DNA from: Desulfobacteraceae bacterium
Lineage (GTDB): Bacteria; Desulfobacterota; Desulfobacteria; Desulfobacterales; Desulfobacteraceae
Assembly: GCA_024225895.1 (NCBI GenBank)
Contig: JAAEMC010000289.1
Coordinates: 1-8,815, forward strand
Length of the DNA stretch: 8,815 nt
Direction: 5' to 3'
In this document: positions 1-6,319 of the stretch, piece by piece
Numbering within the stretch: position 1 is the first letter of the stretch
Layout: the number at the start of each line of letters is the position of its first letter
Notes under the pieces: model-generated
What the model was told of the DNA's origin: nothing
Seen by the model: only the letters and a program-made list of their open reading frames with translations
The model's database searches: none
Made by a program: the position numbers and the translations under genes

Positions 1-112
1 AAAGAAAATAAATTTTTTAAAATAAGGAGAGTGTCAGAGCCAACCCATTAATATTATTTGATTTTTTTTAATGTCGCAAAAAAGAGTCGCAAAAAAATAG
101 ACACAGGAGAGG

Positions 113-129
113 TGTTTAATATTTAGACA
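113..129. promoter_or_regulatory. 17-bp palindromic site, copy 1
   Basis: The sequence is TGTTTAATATTTAGACA, an imperfect inverted repeat of the form TGTYTAA-N3-TTAGACA. It matches the second copy at 184-200 in 15 of 17 positions. The two copies start 71 bp apart, close to seven helical turns. Such pairs are typical of binding sites for dimeric regulators, including the upstream activator sequences of sigma-54 enhancer-binding proteins. The binding protein is not known. The activator encoded just to the right is the obvious candidate. Confidence 0.5.
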
Positions 130-183
130 ATTTAACCTAATACAACAGTTTTTTAACAATCATAATAGCGAGTTATAGTGCTG

Positions 184-200
184 TGTCTAATTTTTAGACA
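184..200. promoter_or_regulatory. 17-bp palindromic site, copy 2
   Basis: TGTCTAA and TTAGACA form perfect 7-bp inverted arms around a TTT spacer. The site starts 19 bp past the end of the sigma-54 activator gene. It has no adjoining T-run long enough for an intrinsic terminator on either strand, and its arms are AT-rich, so a protein-binding site is more likely than a terminator. The near-repeat at 113-129 supports this reading. Confidence 0.55.
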
Positions 201-218
201 TATAAAAGAATAAGACAC

Positions 219-2141
219 TTATCGCTTGATGGGAATCTGATATTTTTTGATTTTATTGTAAAGAGTGGCCCTGGAAATTCCCAAGGCTTTGGAAGCATCA
301 GAAAGGTTATAGGCTTTTTCTTTGACCGTCTTATGGATATAGTACCGAACCACTGTATCCAGGGAGGATGCGGACATTTTCTTAATAAAAGACATCTCGG
401 TTTTTTCCGAAGAAATGTCCAGCAACTCAGCTCCGATGGTATTATCCTGGGCCAAATTAACCGCCCGTTCAATGACATTTTCAAGTTCCCTGACATTACC
501 TGGCCACGGATATTTCAACAATGCCTTTGCGGCTTCATTTGAAAACATTAATTTCGGTTTATTGAGATTCCGAGAAAATTTGTTCAGCTTATGGGTTGCC
601 ATGGGCATGATATCTTCGGTCCGCTCTCTTATGGGAGGGATATATATTGGAAATACGTTGAGACGGTAAAAAAGGTCTTCCCTGAAACCGCCCTGCTCCA
701 CGCGCTCTTTAATCTTCACATTAGTAGCAGCAATAATCCTGACATCCACGGCAATAGGTTTATGCTCTCCGATCCTGTAGACTTCACCGGTCTGCAGCAC
801 CCGCAAAAGCTTCACCTGCATATAAGAAGGCATATCTCCGACCTCATCCAAGAAAAAAGTCCCGCCGTTTGCCAGTTCGAATTTTCCGGGCCGCCCCCCT
901 TTTTTAGCACCGGTAAACGAGCCTTCAGAATACCCGAACAGCTCGCTTTCAAGCAAGTCCCTGGGCATGGCGCCACAATTGATGGCCAGAAAAGGCATGG
1001 CGCTCCGCTCGCTTTCATTGTGAATAGACTGGGCAAACAACTCCTTACCAGTGCCGGTTTCCCCCAAAAGCAGCACGCTGGCACCGCCCGAGGCAGCCAT
1101 GATAGCCATTTTCTTGGCTTCCTGAATACCGGAGCTGATCCCGATAATATCTTCAAATGTAAACCGGGCCTGGGATCCGGCCATCTCATTAACCAGCCGC
1201 CGAATCCGATTAATTTCGTTGAAAACGATAATCACACCGTCCATCTTTTCAGATGAATCGAAAATCGGTCTGATCGTACACATCAGATGGATGGTACCCC
1301 TGGGAGAGGGGACGAATATCTCCCTGTCCACAAATTCAAAATCACTGCTCATAATTTGATTAAGCGTAATCTGTGTTTTTAAGAATGCTCTCAGTGGCCT
1401 ACCTTCCAACGGCTCTGTCCATTGAAGAATCTTTTGTCCCTGATTGTTCACCTGCTTGATGATGCCATCCTTGTCAATGGTCATTACTCCACTGTCGATG
1501 GACTCGATGATGGAGTTCATATAATTGTTATGCAGTTTTAATTTTTTGGATGTCTTTTGAATACGGAGTTCATTTTCAATGGCCATGGCAGTTGTAATGA
1601 CCATTCCCAGCGTGTGCGGATGCACAAGATTTGCCATTCCGGTCATGGCAATGGCCCCAATAAGGGCATTCGCCGGGCCGAACAGGGGAGAGGCCGAACA
1701 GGTAAACCCATATCCGCGCTGGCAAAAATGCTCGTCATCGTTGATCTGAACCGGCATTTTCCTTTTAAGCGTCAGGCTGATGGCACCGGTCCCGACATTC
1801 TTCTCATTCCATCGATAGCCGGGACTGCAATTGGCATTTTCTAAAAACTCCATGATAGGCCGATCCCCTAACGCATGAAGGATATAACCATCCTTATCCG
1901 CAATATTAACGGCAAAGCCCGCGCCTGCAACAAACTGATACAATGATTCAAGATGGGAGACGACAATATCCAAAAATGGCCTATTCTGTTCCAGCCGGAC
2001 CTTTAAATCCTCTTTAGACAGGCACTCGTGGTGAACACTCCTGTATTCATTGGGATCAATGTCATATTGTTTACACCGTTCATGGGACATTTCAATTTCT
2101 TTTACCATTGTCTCAGGATCGGGTATGGAATAGGAAAGCAT
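219..2141 (-). CDS. Sigma-54-dependent, AcoR-like transcriptional activator (GAF-PAS-AAA+-Fis HTH)
   Basis: This 640-residue enhancer-binding protein should use ATP hydrolysis to remodel RNA polymerase-sigma-54 at distant promoters. The N-terminal part (about 55-195) looks like the GAF sensor region of AcoR/DhaR-type regulators, with PHTL and AIENEL near its end. A PAS-like domain follows at about 205-315. The AAA+ domain (about 328-560) has Walker A GETGTGKE (360-367), the sigma-54 contact loop GSFTGA (407-412; the usual form is GAFTGA), Walker B FFLDE (429-433), sensor I at 468-474, FREDLFYRLNV with arginine-finger residues (486-496) and WPGNVRELEN (546-555). A Fis-type helix-turn-helix ends the protein (about 598-640). 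The ATG has an AAGGAG site eight bases upstream (2150-2155). No receiver domain is present, so the signal is probably a small ligand or redox state rather than phosphorylation. The target genes are not shown here, but palindromes beyond the 3' end (113-200) are candidate sites. Confidence 0.93.
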   Translation of the reverse strand: MLSYSIPDPETMVKEIEMSHERCKQYDIDPNEYRSVHHECLSKEDLKVRLEQNRPFLDIVVSHLESLYQFVAGAGFAVNIADKDGYILHALGDRPIMEFLENANCSPGYRWNEKNVGTGAISLTLKRKMPVQINDDEHFCQRGYGFTCSASPLFGPANALIGAIAMTGMANLVHPHTLGMVITTAMAIENELRIQKTSKKLKLHNNYMNSIIESIDSGVMTIDKDGIIKQVNNQGQKILQWTEPLEGRPLRAFLKTQITLNQIMSSDFEFVDREIFVPSPRGTIHLMCTIRPIFDSSEKMDGVIIVFNEINRIRRLVNEMAGSQARFTFEDIIGISSGIQEAKKMAIMAASGGASVLLLGETGTGKELFAQSIHNESERSAMPFLAINCGAMPRDLLESELFGYSEGSFTGAKKGGRPGKFELANGGTFFLDEVGDMPSYMQVKLLRVLQTGEVYRIGEHKPIAVDVRIIAATNVKIKERVEQGGFREDLFYRLNVFPIYIPPIRERTEDIMPMATHKLNKFSRNLNKPKLMFSNEAAKALLKYPWPGNVRELENVIERAVNLAQDNTIGAELLDISSEKTEMSFIKKMSASSLDTVVRYYIHKTVKEKAYNLSDASKALGISRATLYNKIKKYQIPIKR

Positions 2142-2305
2142 GACAATTACTCCTTCAAGTTCCGGTTTCTTGTAAACATTTTAATTCATCTGTAGCAAAA
2201 AGGCCAAGCAAAGTATAGGGAGAAGGTTTTGCAAACCTGAAAATGCAAAGGACATAAGAACAATAAAAACAGACAATTAAGTTAAAAAATTTAGGTCCGA
2301 AGATA
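2142..2305. other. Gap between hdrB-like gene and activator gene
   Basis: This 164-bp spacer separates two genes on the same strand. It contains the palindrome AGGTTTTGCAAACCT (2224-2238) and two TGCAAA words 15 bp apart (2230-2235 and 2245-2250). I see no convincing intrinsic terminator for the upstream operon. A TATACT word on the minus strand lacks a well-placed -35 partner, and no GG-N10-GC sigma-54 element was found. The activator may therefore be transcribed by readthrough from the nifU operon, or from a promoter I cannot recognise. Confidence 0.5.
2224..2238. promoter_or_regulatory. 15-bp palindrome upstream of the activator gene
   Basis: AGGTTT and AAACCT form perfect 6-bp arms around TGC, about 85 bp upstream of the activator start codon. 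No T-run follows on either strand, so it is not an ordinary terminator. It could be an operator for the activator gene. The sequence is unrelated to the palindromes at 113-200. Confidence 0.3.
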
Positions 2306-3166
2306 TTACAAAAGCCCGCGCTTTTTGAGAAGGGGAATTGGGTCCACGATATGGCGGGGAAACCATTTTTTATGATCTTTTTCCCCCAGGGCCATGGATA
2401 GTAATTCTGAAAAATGAAGCACCGGGATGCTATCTTTGATGGTGCATCTGATTTCAAGGTTAAGATGGCACATGGAACAGGCCGTAACAATGCACTCAGC
2501 CCCGGCTTCCATGGCCTTTGAAATCACACGGTTGACAACATTTTGGGCAATCCTGGGTTTGGCAACGGACAAATAGGTCCCACAGCACTGGGTACTATAT
2601 CCGTATTCGATGATCTGGGCGCCCAAACTTTTAAGGGATTTTTCCATCAGTCCATAGTAGGATTTGCCAAACCGCATGTCCGGTGGGGTGTACAGCATAC
2701 AGCCGTAATACGGAGCCACTTTGATTTTGTTTAATTTTTCCTTGGGATTTTCCACAGAATCTTCTAAATTGATCTGCTCAAAAATTTCAAAAAAATGGAC
2801 AATTTTAAGGTTTTCATCAAATGTGCCCCAATTTTCTTCGTATTCTTTGCGTAATTTTTCAGATTGTTTAATGTGGAGATAGGTTTGCTGAAGCCGGATC
2901 ATACAGCTAGGACAGGCCACCATCAATGGCATCCCTTTGGGTGCCAGGGAAATATTGCGCATGGGCAAATTTTTTGCAACTTCCCGGTCAACACTGTGTG
3001 CAGAAGATGATCCGCAACAATTCCAATCATCCAGTTCAACAAGTTCAACATTTATCAGTTTACAGAACTTGTAGATAGAATCTGTATTCTCATGGCCGGA
3101 TGCTTTTAATGAGCATCCCGGGAAAAATGAGAACTTTTGAAGACTATTTTTTGAAGATTTTTTCAA
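2306..3166 (-). CDS. hdrB: HdrB-like CCG-domain iron-sulfur protein
   Basis: This 286-residue protein resembles heterodisulfide reductase subunit B, which carries the catalytic non-cubane [4Fe-4S] clusters that cleave disulfides in methanogens. Two full CCG motifs are visible. The first is C18, C50-C51, C85 and C88; the second is C156, C194-C195, C230 and C233. All ten expected ligand positions are present, so the protein should be functional. The start is TTG at 3164-3166, 23 bp inside the hdrC-like gene, with AAGG six bases upstream. The next in-frame methionine is residue 69, which would remove the first motif. The overlap points to translational coupling with HdrC. No HdrA flavoprotein is encoded nearby. 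The substrate could be a disulfide, or the module could serve another oxidoreductase; the sequence does not say. Related CCG proteins occur in glycolate and lactate oxidases and in DsrK. Confidence 0.88.
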   Translation of the reverse strand: MKKSSKNSLQKFSFFPGCSLKASGHENTDSIYKFCKLINVELVELDDWNCCGSSSAHSVDREVAKNLPMRNISLAPKGMPLMVACPSCMIRLQQTYLHIKQSEKLRKEYEENWGTFDENLKIVHFFEIFEQINLEDSVENPKEKLNKIKVAPYYGCMLYTPPDMRFGKSYYGLMEKSLKSLGAQIIEYGYSTQCCGTYLSVAKPRIAQNVVNRVISKAMEAGAECIVTACSMCHLNLEIRCTIKDSIPVLHFSELLSMALGEKDHKKWFPRHIVDPIPLLKKRGLL

Positions 3167-3677
3167 GAGACGCCTTTTCTTTAATCTTGGATGGGGTCAA
3201 ATCCAGTTTCCGCTTCTTTAGCATTTTAAGTCCAACGCCCATATCACTTAAAAGATCCATCTTTTTAAGCTTATACCGCATCATGATCTCAAGCTTATGG
3301 GTCCGGCCATATTTTTCAACAGTTTTGAGCACTTCCTTATGGAAATTTAAAATATCAGGTTCTGCGATTTTTACACCCTGTTCCAGGGCCATTTGCCTTA
3401 AGCTGTCCATGACCGCAGGAATATCAATGGCCATGGGACAATGGCTGCAGCAGGTGTTGCAACCCACACAAACCCATATGGTGGAGGATTCCAGTACCTT
3501 TTTTTCCAGACCCAGTTGAACCAGACGGATTACCTGGTTGGGGTGATAATCCATGCCTTCAAGAAATGGGCAGGCATTGGTGCAGCACTTGCAATGAAGG
3601 CAGGCATTAAAGTTGATACCAGACAGTTTTTTAATCTCCCTGGATAACTTATCATGTCCATGACCCAGCTTTATCAT
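3144..3677 (-). CDS. hdrC: HdrC-like protein with two [4Fe-4S] motifs
   Basis: This 177-residue electron-transfer protein resembles HdrC, which passes electrons to HdrB. Two CX2CX2CX3CP motifs are clear: C26, C29, C32, C36 and C70, C73, C76, C80. The tail (about 95-177) is helical and basic. Each motif has one extra cysteine (C31 and C77) where family members usually have other residues. There is no signal peptide or membrane segment, so it should be cytoplasmic, unlike HdrE- or DsrM-linked systems with their own membrane anchor. Its ATG overlaps the nifS stop in an ATGA junction (3674-3677) and its own end overlaps hdrB. Translation of nifS, hdrC and hdrB is therefore likely coupled. Only a weak ribosome site precedes it. 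Confidence 0.88.
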   Translation of the reverse strand: MIKLGHGHDKLSREIKKLSGINFNACLHCKCCTNACPFLEGMDYHPNQVIRLVQLGLEKKVLESSTIWVCVGCNTCCSHCPMAIDIPAVMDSLRQMALEQGVKIAEPDILNFHKEVLKTVEKYGRTHKLEIMMRYKLKKMDLLSDMGVGLKMLKKRKLDLTPSKIKEKASLEKIFKK

Positions 3678-4846
3678 ACCATCTTACCATCCTTCCAGAA
3701 TGGAGACATGTCTCTGAGACGTTGAATGACCGACACCATTGTTTTAATGATGATATCCATTTCCTCCTGGGTATTATAGAAAGAAAGAGAAAACCTTATG
3801 GATCCGTGGGCGGATTTTAATGGGACCTCCATTGCCATCAAGACATGAGAGGGATCCAGGGAACCGGATGTGCATGCCGAACCTGAAGATGCACAAATCC
3901 CTTCCTGATCCAGTAAGAGAAGTATGGACTCGCCTTCCACGGCATCGAATCCAATTGAAAGGGTATTGGGAAGCCGGAGATCTTTATCGCCGTTTACAGA
4001 GCACGCCGGAATTTTTTCCAAAAGCTGATTTTCAAGATAATCCCTCATGTTCCGGACCCGGGTGTCCATTTCATTTAAATGTTCCTTGGCCATCTCGCAG
4101 GCCTTGCCAAGCCCGATGATGGAAACGGTATTTTCCGTGCCGCCCCTTCTTCCTTTTTCTTGGTGGCCGCCAATTAAAAACGGAGAAAACTTAAGATTGT
4201 TTTTAATGTACAATATGCCGATTCCTTTTGGAGCATGAATTTTATGCCCGGACATAGAGAGCATATCCACACCCGCGGCCTTAACATCAATGGGAACCTT
4301 GCCTGCGGCCTGGACCGCATCTGTATGGAAAAGGATGCCCTTTTCATTGGCTTTTTTTCCGATCTCTTCTATGGGAAAGATGACACCGGTCTCATTATTG
4401 GCCCACATCAGGGTAATTAAAGCAGTATTGTCGGACATGGCATTATAAAGAATATCCATATCCAGCATACCTTTTTTATCCACCGGCACAAAGGTGACCT
4501 CATACCCCTTTGTCTTTACCAAATGCTTGCACAAATTATTGATGGCCGGATGTTCCACATTGGAAGTGATGATATGCTTTTTCTCGGGATTTGCAGCCAG
4601 AGCAGCATAAACGGCGGAATTGTCACTTTCCGTCCCGCAGCTGGTAAATACAATTTCGCCGGGGTCTGCATTTATCAAATCTGCCACTCCCTGTCGTGCC
4701 TGCACAATTTTTTTATCCACATTACCGCCAAAGGTATGCATGGATGAAGGATTTCCATAGTATTCTCCAAAATAGGGCAACATCTGCTTAATCACTTCAT
4801 CTGCAACTTTTGTGGTTGCATTATTGTCCGCATATATGATTTTCAT
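3674..4846 (-). CDS. nifS: Cysteine desulfurase NifS
   Basis: This pyridoxal-phosphate enzyme converts cysteine to alanine and passes the sulfur as a persulfide to the NifU scaffold. It has 390 residues, near full length for the family. Visible landmarks are ADNNATT near the start, FTSCGTESDN (67-76), NVEHPA with the cofactor-stacking histidine H99, HTDAVQ with D176, SGHK with the PLP-binding lysine K202, GGTENT (235-240), and the catalytic cysteine C325 in SGSACTSG. The longer active-site loop and the GTESDN and MSPFW wording fit group I NifS/IscS enzymes, NifS type. It starts 14 bases after the nifU stop, with GGAAAG just upstream, and overlaps hdrC by four bases. The nif name does not mean that the cell fixes nitrogen: this pair often does general Fe-S assembly in anaerobes. 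Confidence 0.95.
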   Translation of the reverse strand: MKIIYADNNATTKVADEVIKQMLPYFGEYYGNPSSMHTFGGNVDKKIVQARQGVADLINADPGEIVFTSCGTESDNSAVYAALAANPEKKHIITSNVEHPAINNLCKHLVKTKGYEVTFVPVDKKGMLDMDILYNAMSDNTALITLMWANNETGVIFPIEEIGKKANEKGILFHTDAVQAAGKVPIDVKAAGVDMLSMSGHKIHAPKGIGILYIKNNLKFSPFLIGGHQEKGRRGGTENTVSIIGLGKACEMAKEHLNEMDTRVRNMRDYLENQLLEKIPACSVNGDKDLRLPNTLSIGFDAVEGESILLLLDQEGICASSGSACTSGSLDPSHVLMAMEVPLKSAHGSIRFSLSFYNTQEEMDIIIKTMVSVIQRLRDMSPFWKDGKMV

Positions 4847-4860
4847 TTTATTATCTTTCC

Positions 4861-5421
4861 CTAATTTACTTTGACTGACTCAATGATTTCCTCAATCCTC
4901 TCCAGACAATTACCGCACCCGCCACCGGCTTTCAGATAATTGGTTACGTCTTCTGTTGTCTCCAAATTATTCTTTTTCACCGCATCAATGATCTCAAGGT
5001 CAGTAACCTCAAAGCATTCGCAAACTATCTCTCCGGGCTTTTCCAGTATCTGGATGCCCCTGTAATCAGCAATGGCCTTTTTTAAAGCGGCCTGGCCCAT
5101 TACCGAGCAATGCATTTTCTCTTTGGGAAGCCCGCCTAAAAAATCAGCGATATCATCATTGGTGATCTTTTCCGCTTCTGAAAGTGTCATGCCTTTTATA
5201 ATCTCCGTAAGGGCTGATGAAGATGCTACTGCACTGGCACACCCGAATGTCATAAAAGAGGCTTCTATGATCCTTTCATTCTCATTAACCTTTAAAAACA
5301 ATTTCAATGCATCACCGCAAGAAAGAGAACCTGTCTCTCCCACTGCATTGGCATCTTTTAGTTCCCCCACATTTCTGGGGTTTAAAAAATGCTCTTTAAC
5401 TTTATCTGTATATTCCCACAT
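4861..5421 (-). CDS. nifU: Fe-S cluster scaffold NifU, two-domain form
   Basis: This protein builds transient Fe-S clusters from sulfur supplied by NifS and hands them to target proteins. The IscU-like domain (about 1-125) has the three ligand cysteines C35, C61 and C105 and the aspartate D37 in SCGD. A BFD-like [2Fe-2S] domain (about 130-178) has C134, C136, C169 and C172. The C-terminal Nfu domain of Azotobacter-type NifU (about 300 residues) is missing: this protein stops at 186 residues, a known shorter form. I chose the ATG at 5419-5421 because WEYTDKVKEHFLNPRNVG is the usual family start and AAGGAG (5429-5434) lies seven bases upstream. The longer frame opening at 5493 would run through the promoter. 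It is the first gene of the operon. Confidence 0.93.
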   Translation of the reverse strand: MWEYTDKVKEHFLNPRNVGELKDANAVGETGSLSCGDALKLFLKVNENERIIEASFMTFGCASAVASSSALTEIIKGMTLSEAEKITNDDIADFLGGLPKEKMHCSVMGQAALKKAIADYRGIQILEKPGEIVCECFEVTDLEIIDAVKKNNLETTEDVTNYLKAGGGCGNCLERIEEIIESVKVN

Positions 5422-5428
5422 AGTTATT

Positions 5429-5434
5429 CTCCTT
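5429..5434 (-). promoter_or_regulatory. Ribosome binding site of nifU
   Basis: AAGGAG on the minus strand lies seven bases before the ATG at 5421. It settles the nifU start against a 24-residue upstream extension. Confidence 0.8.
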
Positions 5435-5457
5435 AAACAAAACACGCTTGGTTTGGG

Positions 5458-5473
5458 GCATCCTTGCAGATGC
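5458..5473 (-). promoter_or_regulatory. Short hairpin in the nifU leader
   Basis: GCATC and GATGC can pair around a six-base loop. If the promoter at 5482-5509 is right, transcription starts near 5475, so the hairpin would sit at the extreme 5' end of the mRNA. Such hairpins can slow decay from the 5' end. The stem is only five base pairs, so this is tentative. Confidence 0.3.
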
Positions 5474-5481
5474 TTAGGACT

Positions 5482-5509
5482 AAAATACGACATTGTGGTA
5501 GAATGTCAA
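5482..5509 (-). promoter_or_regulatory. nifU operon promoter with embedded palindromic operator
   Basis: On the minus strand a perfect TTGACA -35 box (5504-5509) is followed after 16 bp by TATTTT (5482-5487). This predicts a start near 5475 and a leader of about 54 bases. The palindrome GACATT-N7-AATGTC (5489-5507) fills the spacer and overlaps the -35 box. A protein bound there should block polymerase. Fe-S assembly operons are commonly controlled by Rrf2-family proteins such as IscR, but this site does not match an IscR consensus I know, so the regulator is unassigned. Confidence 0.6.
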
Positions 5510-5581
5510 TAAAGAGACCTCTTTTTTCTATGACACCCTAAAGCCTGCCGCAGAGGATGGTATCTCACATTTCGTCCCTTT

Positions 5582-6319
5582 TTATTCCAGACTGTACGGA
5601 ACCACTTTTCCAAGGCAGATGAATTTAGTATCAATCACTGTATCCATGACCATTATTTCAACGCCATTTTCAACCGCTTTTCTTAATGCCTTGGCATATT
5701 CAGAGTCAATGGATTCAGCCGGTTTGAAACATCGAGCATCCATACGCTGGATCAAATAAAAAATCACCCCGCGATGCCCATTTGCCACCAATGTTTCAAG
5801 TTCTTCAAGATGCTTTTTACCTCGGGTGGTTACAGCGTCCGGAAACATGGCGCATCCATCTTCCATCAGGGTACAATTTTTAATTTCCACATAGCATTTT
5901 TCCCGGGTACCCTTCTCCAAAACAAGATCCAGCCGTGTGTGCTCGGAAGTCTTTACCTCGGCTGTCACATAGTCATACCCGTTCAATCCCTTGACTTGTT
6001 TTGCTTTGATAGCATTTTTTACCAGCTTGTTGGGCACCTGTGTATTGATGCCCACAAGGGTTTTTGGAGTTTCCAGAAGTTCCCAGGTATATGCTAATTT
6101 TCGTTTCGGATTATCGGCTCTGGATAAATAGACCCGGGATCCCGGGGTGGAACAGCCTTTCATGGAGCCGGAATTGGGGCAGTGGGCAATTACCACATCC
6201 CCTGTCTCCAATTCAACATCGGCTAAAAACCGTTTATACCTTTTTTTGAGAATACCGGGTAAAAGCGGTGGCAACGGATGCCCTAAGTAACTACTCTTTG
6301 TTTTTGTTTCAACGCTCAT
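5582..6319 (-). CDS. sfsA: SfsA family protein
   Basis: SfsA was named for stimulation of sugar (maltose) fermentation in Escherichia coli, and its biochemical role remains unsettled; DNA binding and a nuclease-like fold have been described. The 245-residue protein is of normal length. The N-terminal part (about 24-85) is OB-fold-like and has RYKRFLADV and the signature HCPNSGSMKGC (46-56). The C-terminal part contains RLDLVL (D131), VEIKN (E145, K147) and MFPDAVTTRGKKHLEEL (158-174). D131 with E-x-K at 145-147 matches a PD-(D/E)XK nuclease active-site pattern. The ATG overlaps the end of the upstream DUF2400 gene by 11 bases, with AAAGAG just before it, so the two are probably co-translated. 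No clear terminator follows before the nifU promoter. Confidence 0.93.
   Translation of the reverse strand: MSVETKTKSSYLGHPLPPLLPGILKKRYKRFLADVELETGDVVIAHCPNSGSMKGCSTPGSRVYLSRADNPKRKLAYTWELLETPKTLVGINTQVPNKLVKNAIKAKQVKGLNGYDYVTAEVKTSEHTRLDLVLEKGTREKCYVEIKNCTLMEDGCAMFPDAVTTRGKKHLEELETLVANGHRGVIFYLIQRMDARCFKPAESIDSEYAKALRKAVENGVEIMVMDTVIDTKFICLGKVVPYSLE

Larger units (their letters stand above)
1..218. other. AT-rich non-coding region with operator-like repeats
   Basis: No credible reading frame lies here on either strand. The stretch follows the stop codon of the leftward sigma-54 activator gene and runs off the left edge. It contains two copies of a 17-bp palindrome (listed separately) and further half-sites ending in AGACA at 98-103 and 212-217. 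There is also a short tandem repeat, GTCGCAAAAAA, at 73-83 and 86-96. I looked for GG-N10-GC sigma-54 promoters on both strands and found none. The likeliest reading is an upstream control region for a leftward gene beyond position 1, but that gene cannot be seen. Confidence 0.55.

Noticed and set aside
29..43. A sigma-54 -24/-12 promoter reading leftwards
   Set aside because: TTGGC fits the -24 part, but the -12 GC is absent at the required 10-bp spacing.
73..97. Start of a repeat array (GTCGCAAAAAA twice)
   Set aside because: Only two copies with a 13-bp period and no spacers; it is not a CRISPR array and may be chance in A-rich DNA.
812..1189. A 125-codon minus-strand open frame
   Set aside because: It is an out-of-frame shadow within the AAA+ coding region of the activator.
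591..1256. A 221-codon plus-strand open frame
   Set aside because: It lies wholly antisense to the conserved GAF-PAS-AAA+ gene and its product shows no recognisable motifs.
2155..2490. A 111-codon minus-strand open frame covering the hdrB-activator gap
   Set aside because: About half of it lies out of frame over the end of hdrB. The product has no recognisable domain and no good ribosome site was seen.
5422..5493. A 24-residue N-terminal extension of NifU
   Set aside because: It would run through the predicted promoter and operator, it does not match the family N-terminus, and the inner ATG has a strong ribosome site.
5511..5527. An intrinsic terminator for sfsA
   Set aside because: AAAGAG/CTCTTT leaves a two-base loop, and on the minus strand no suitable T-run follows.
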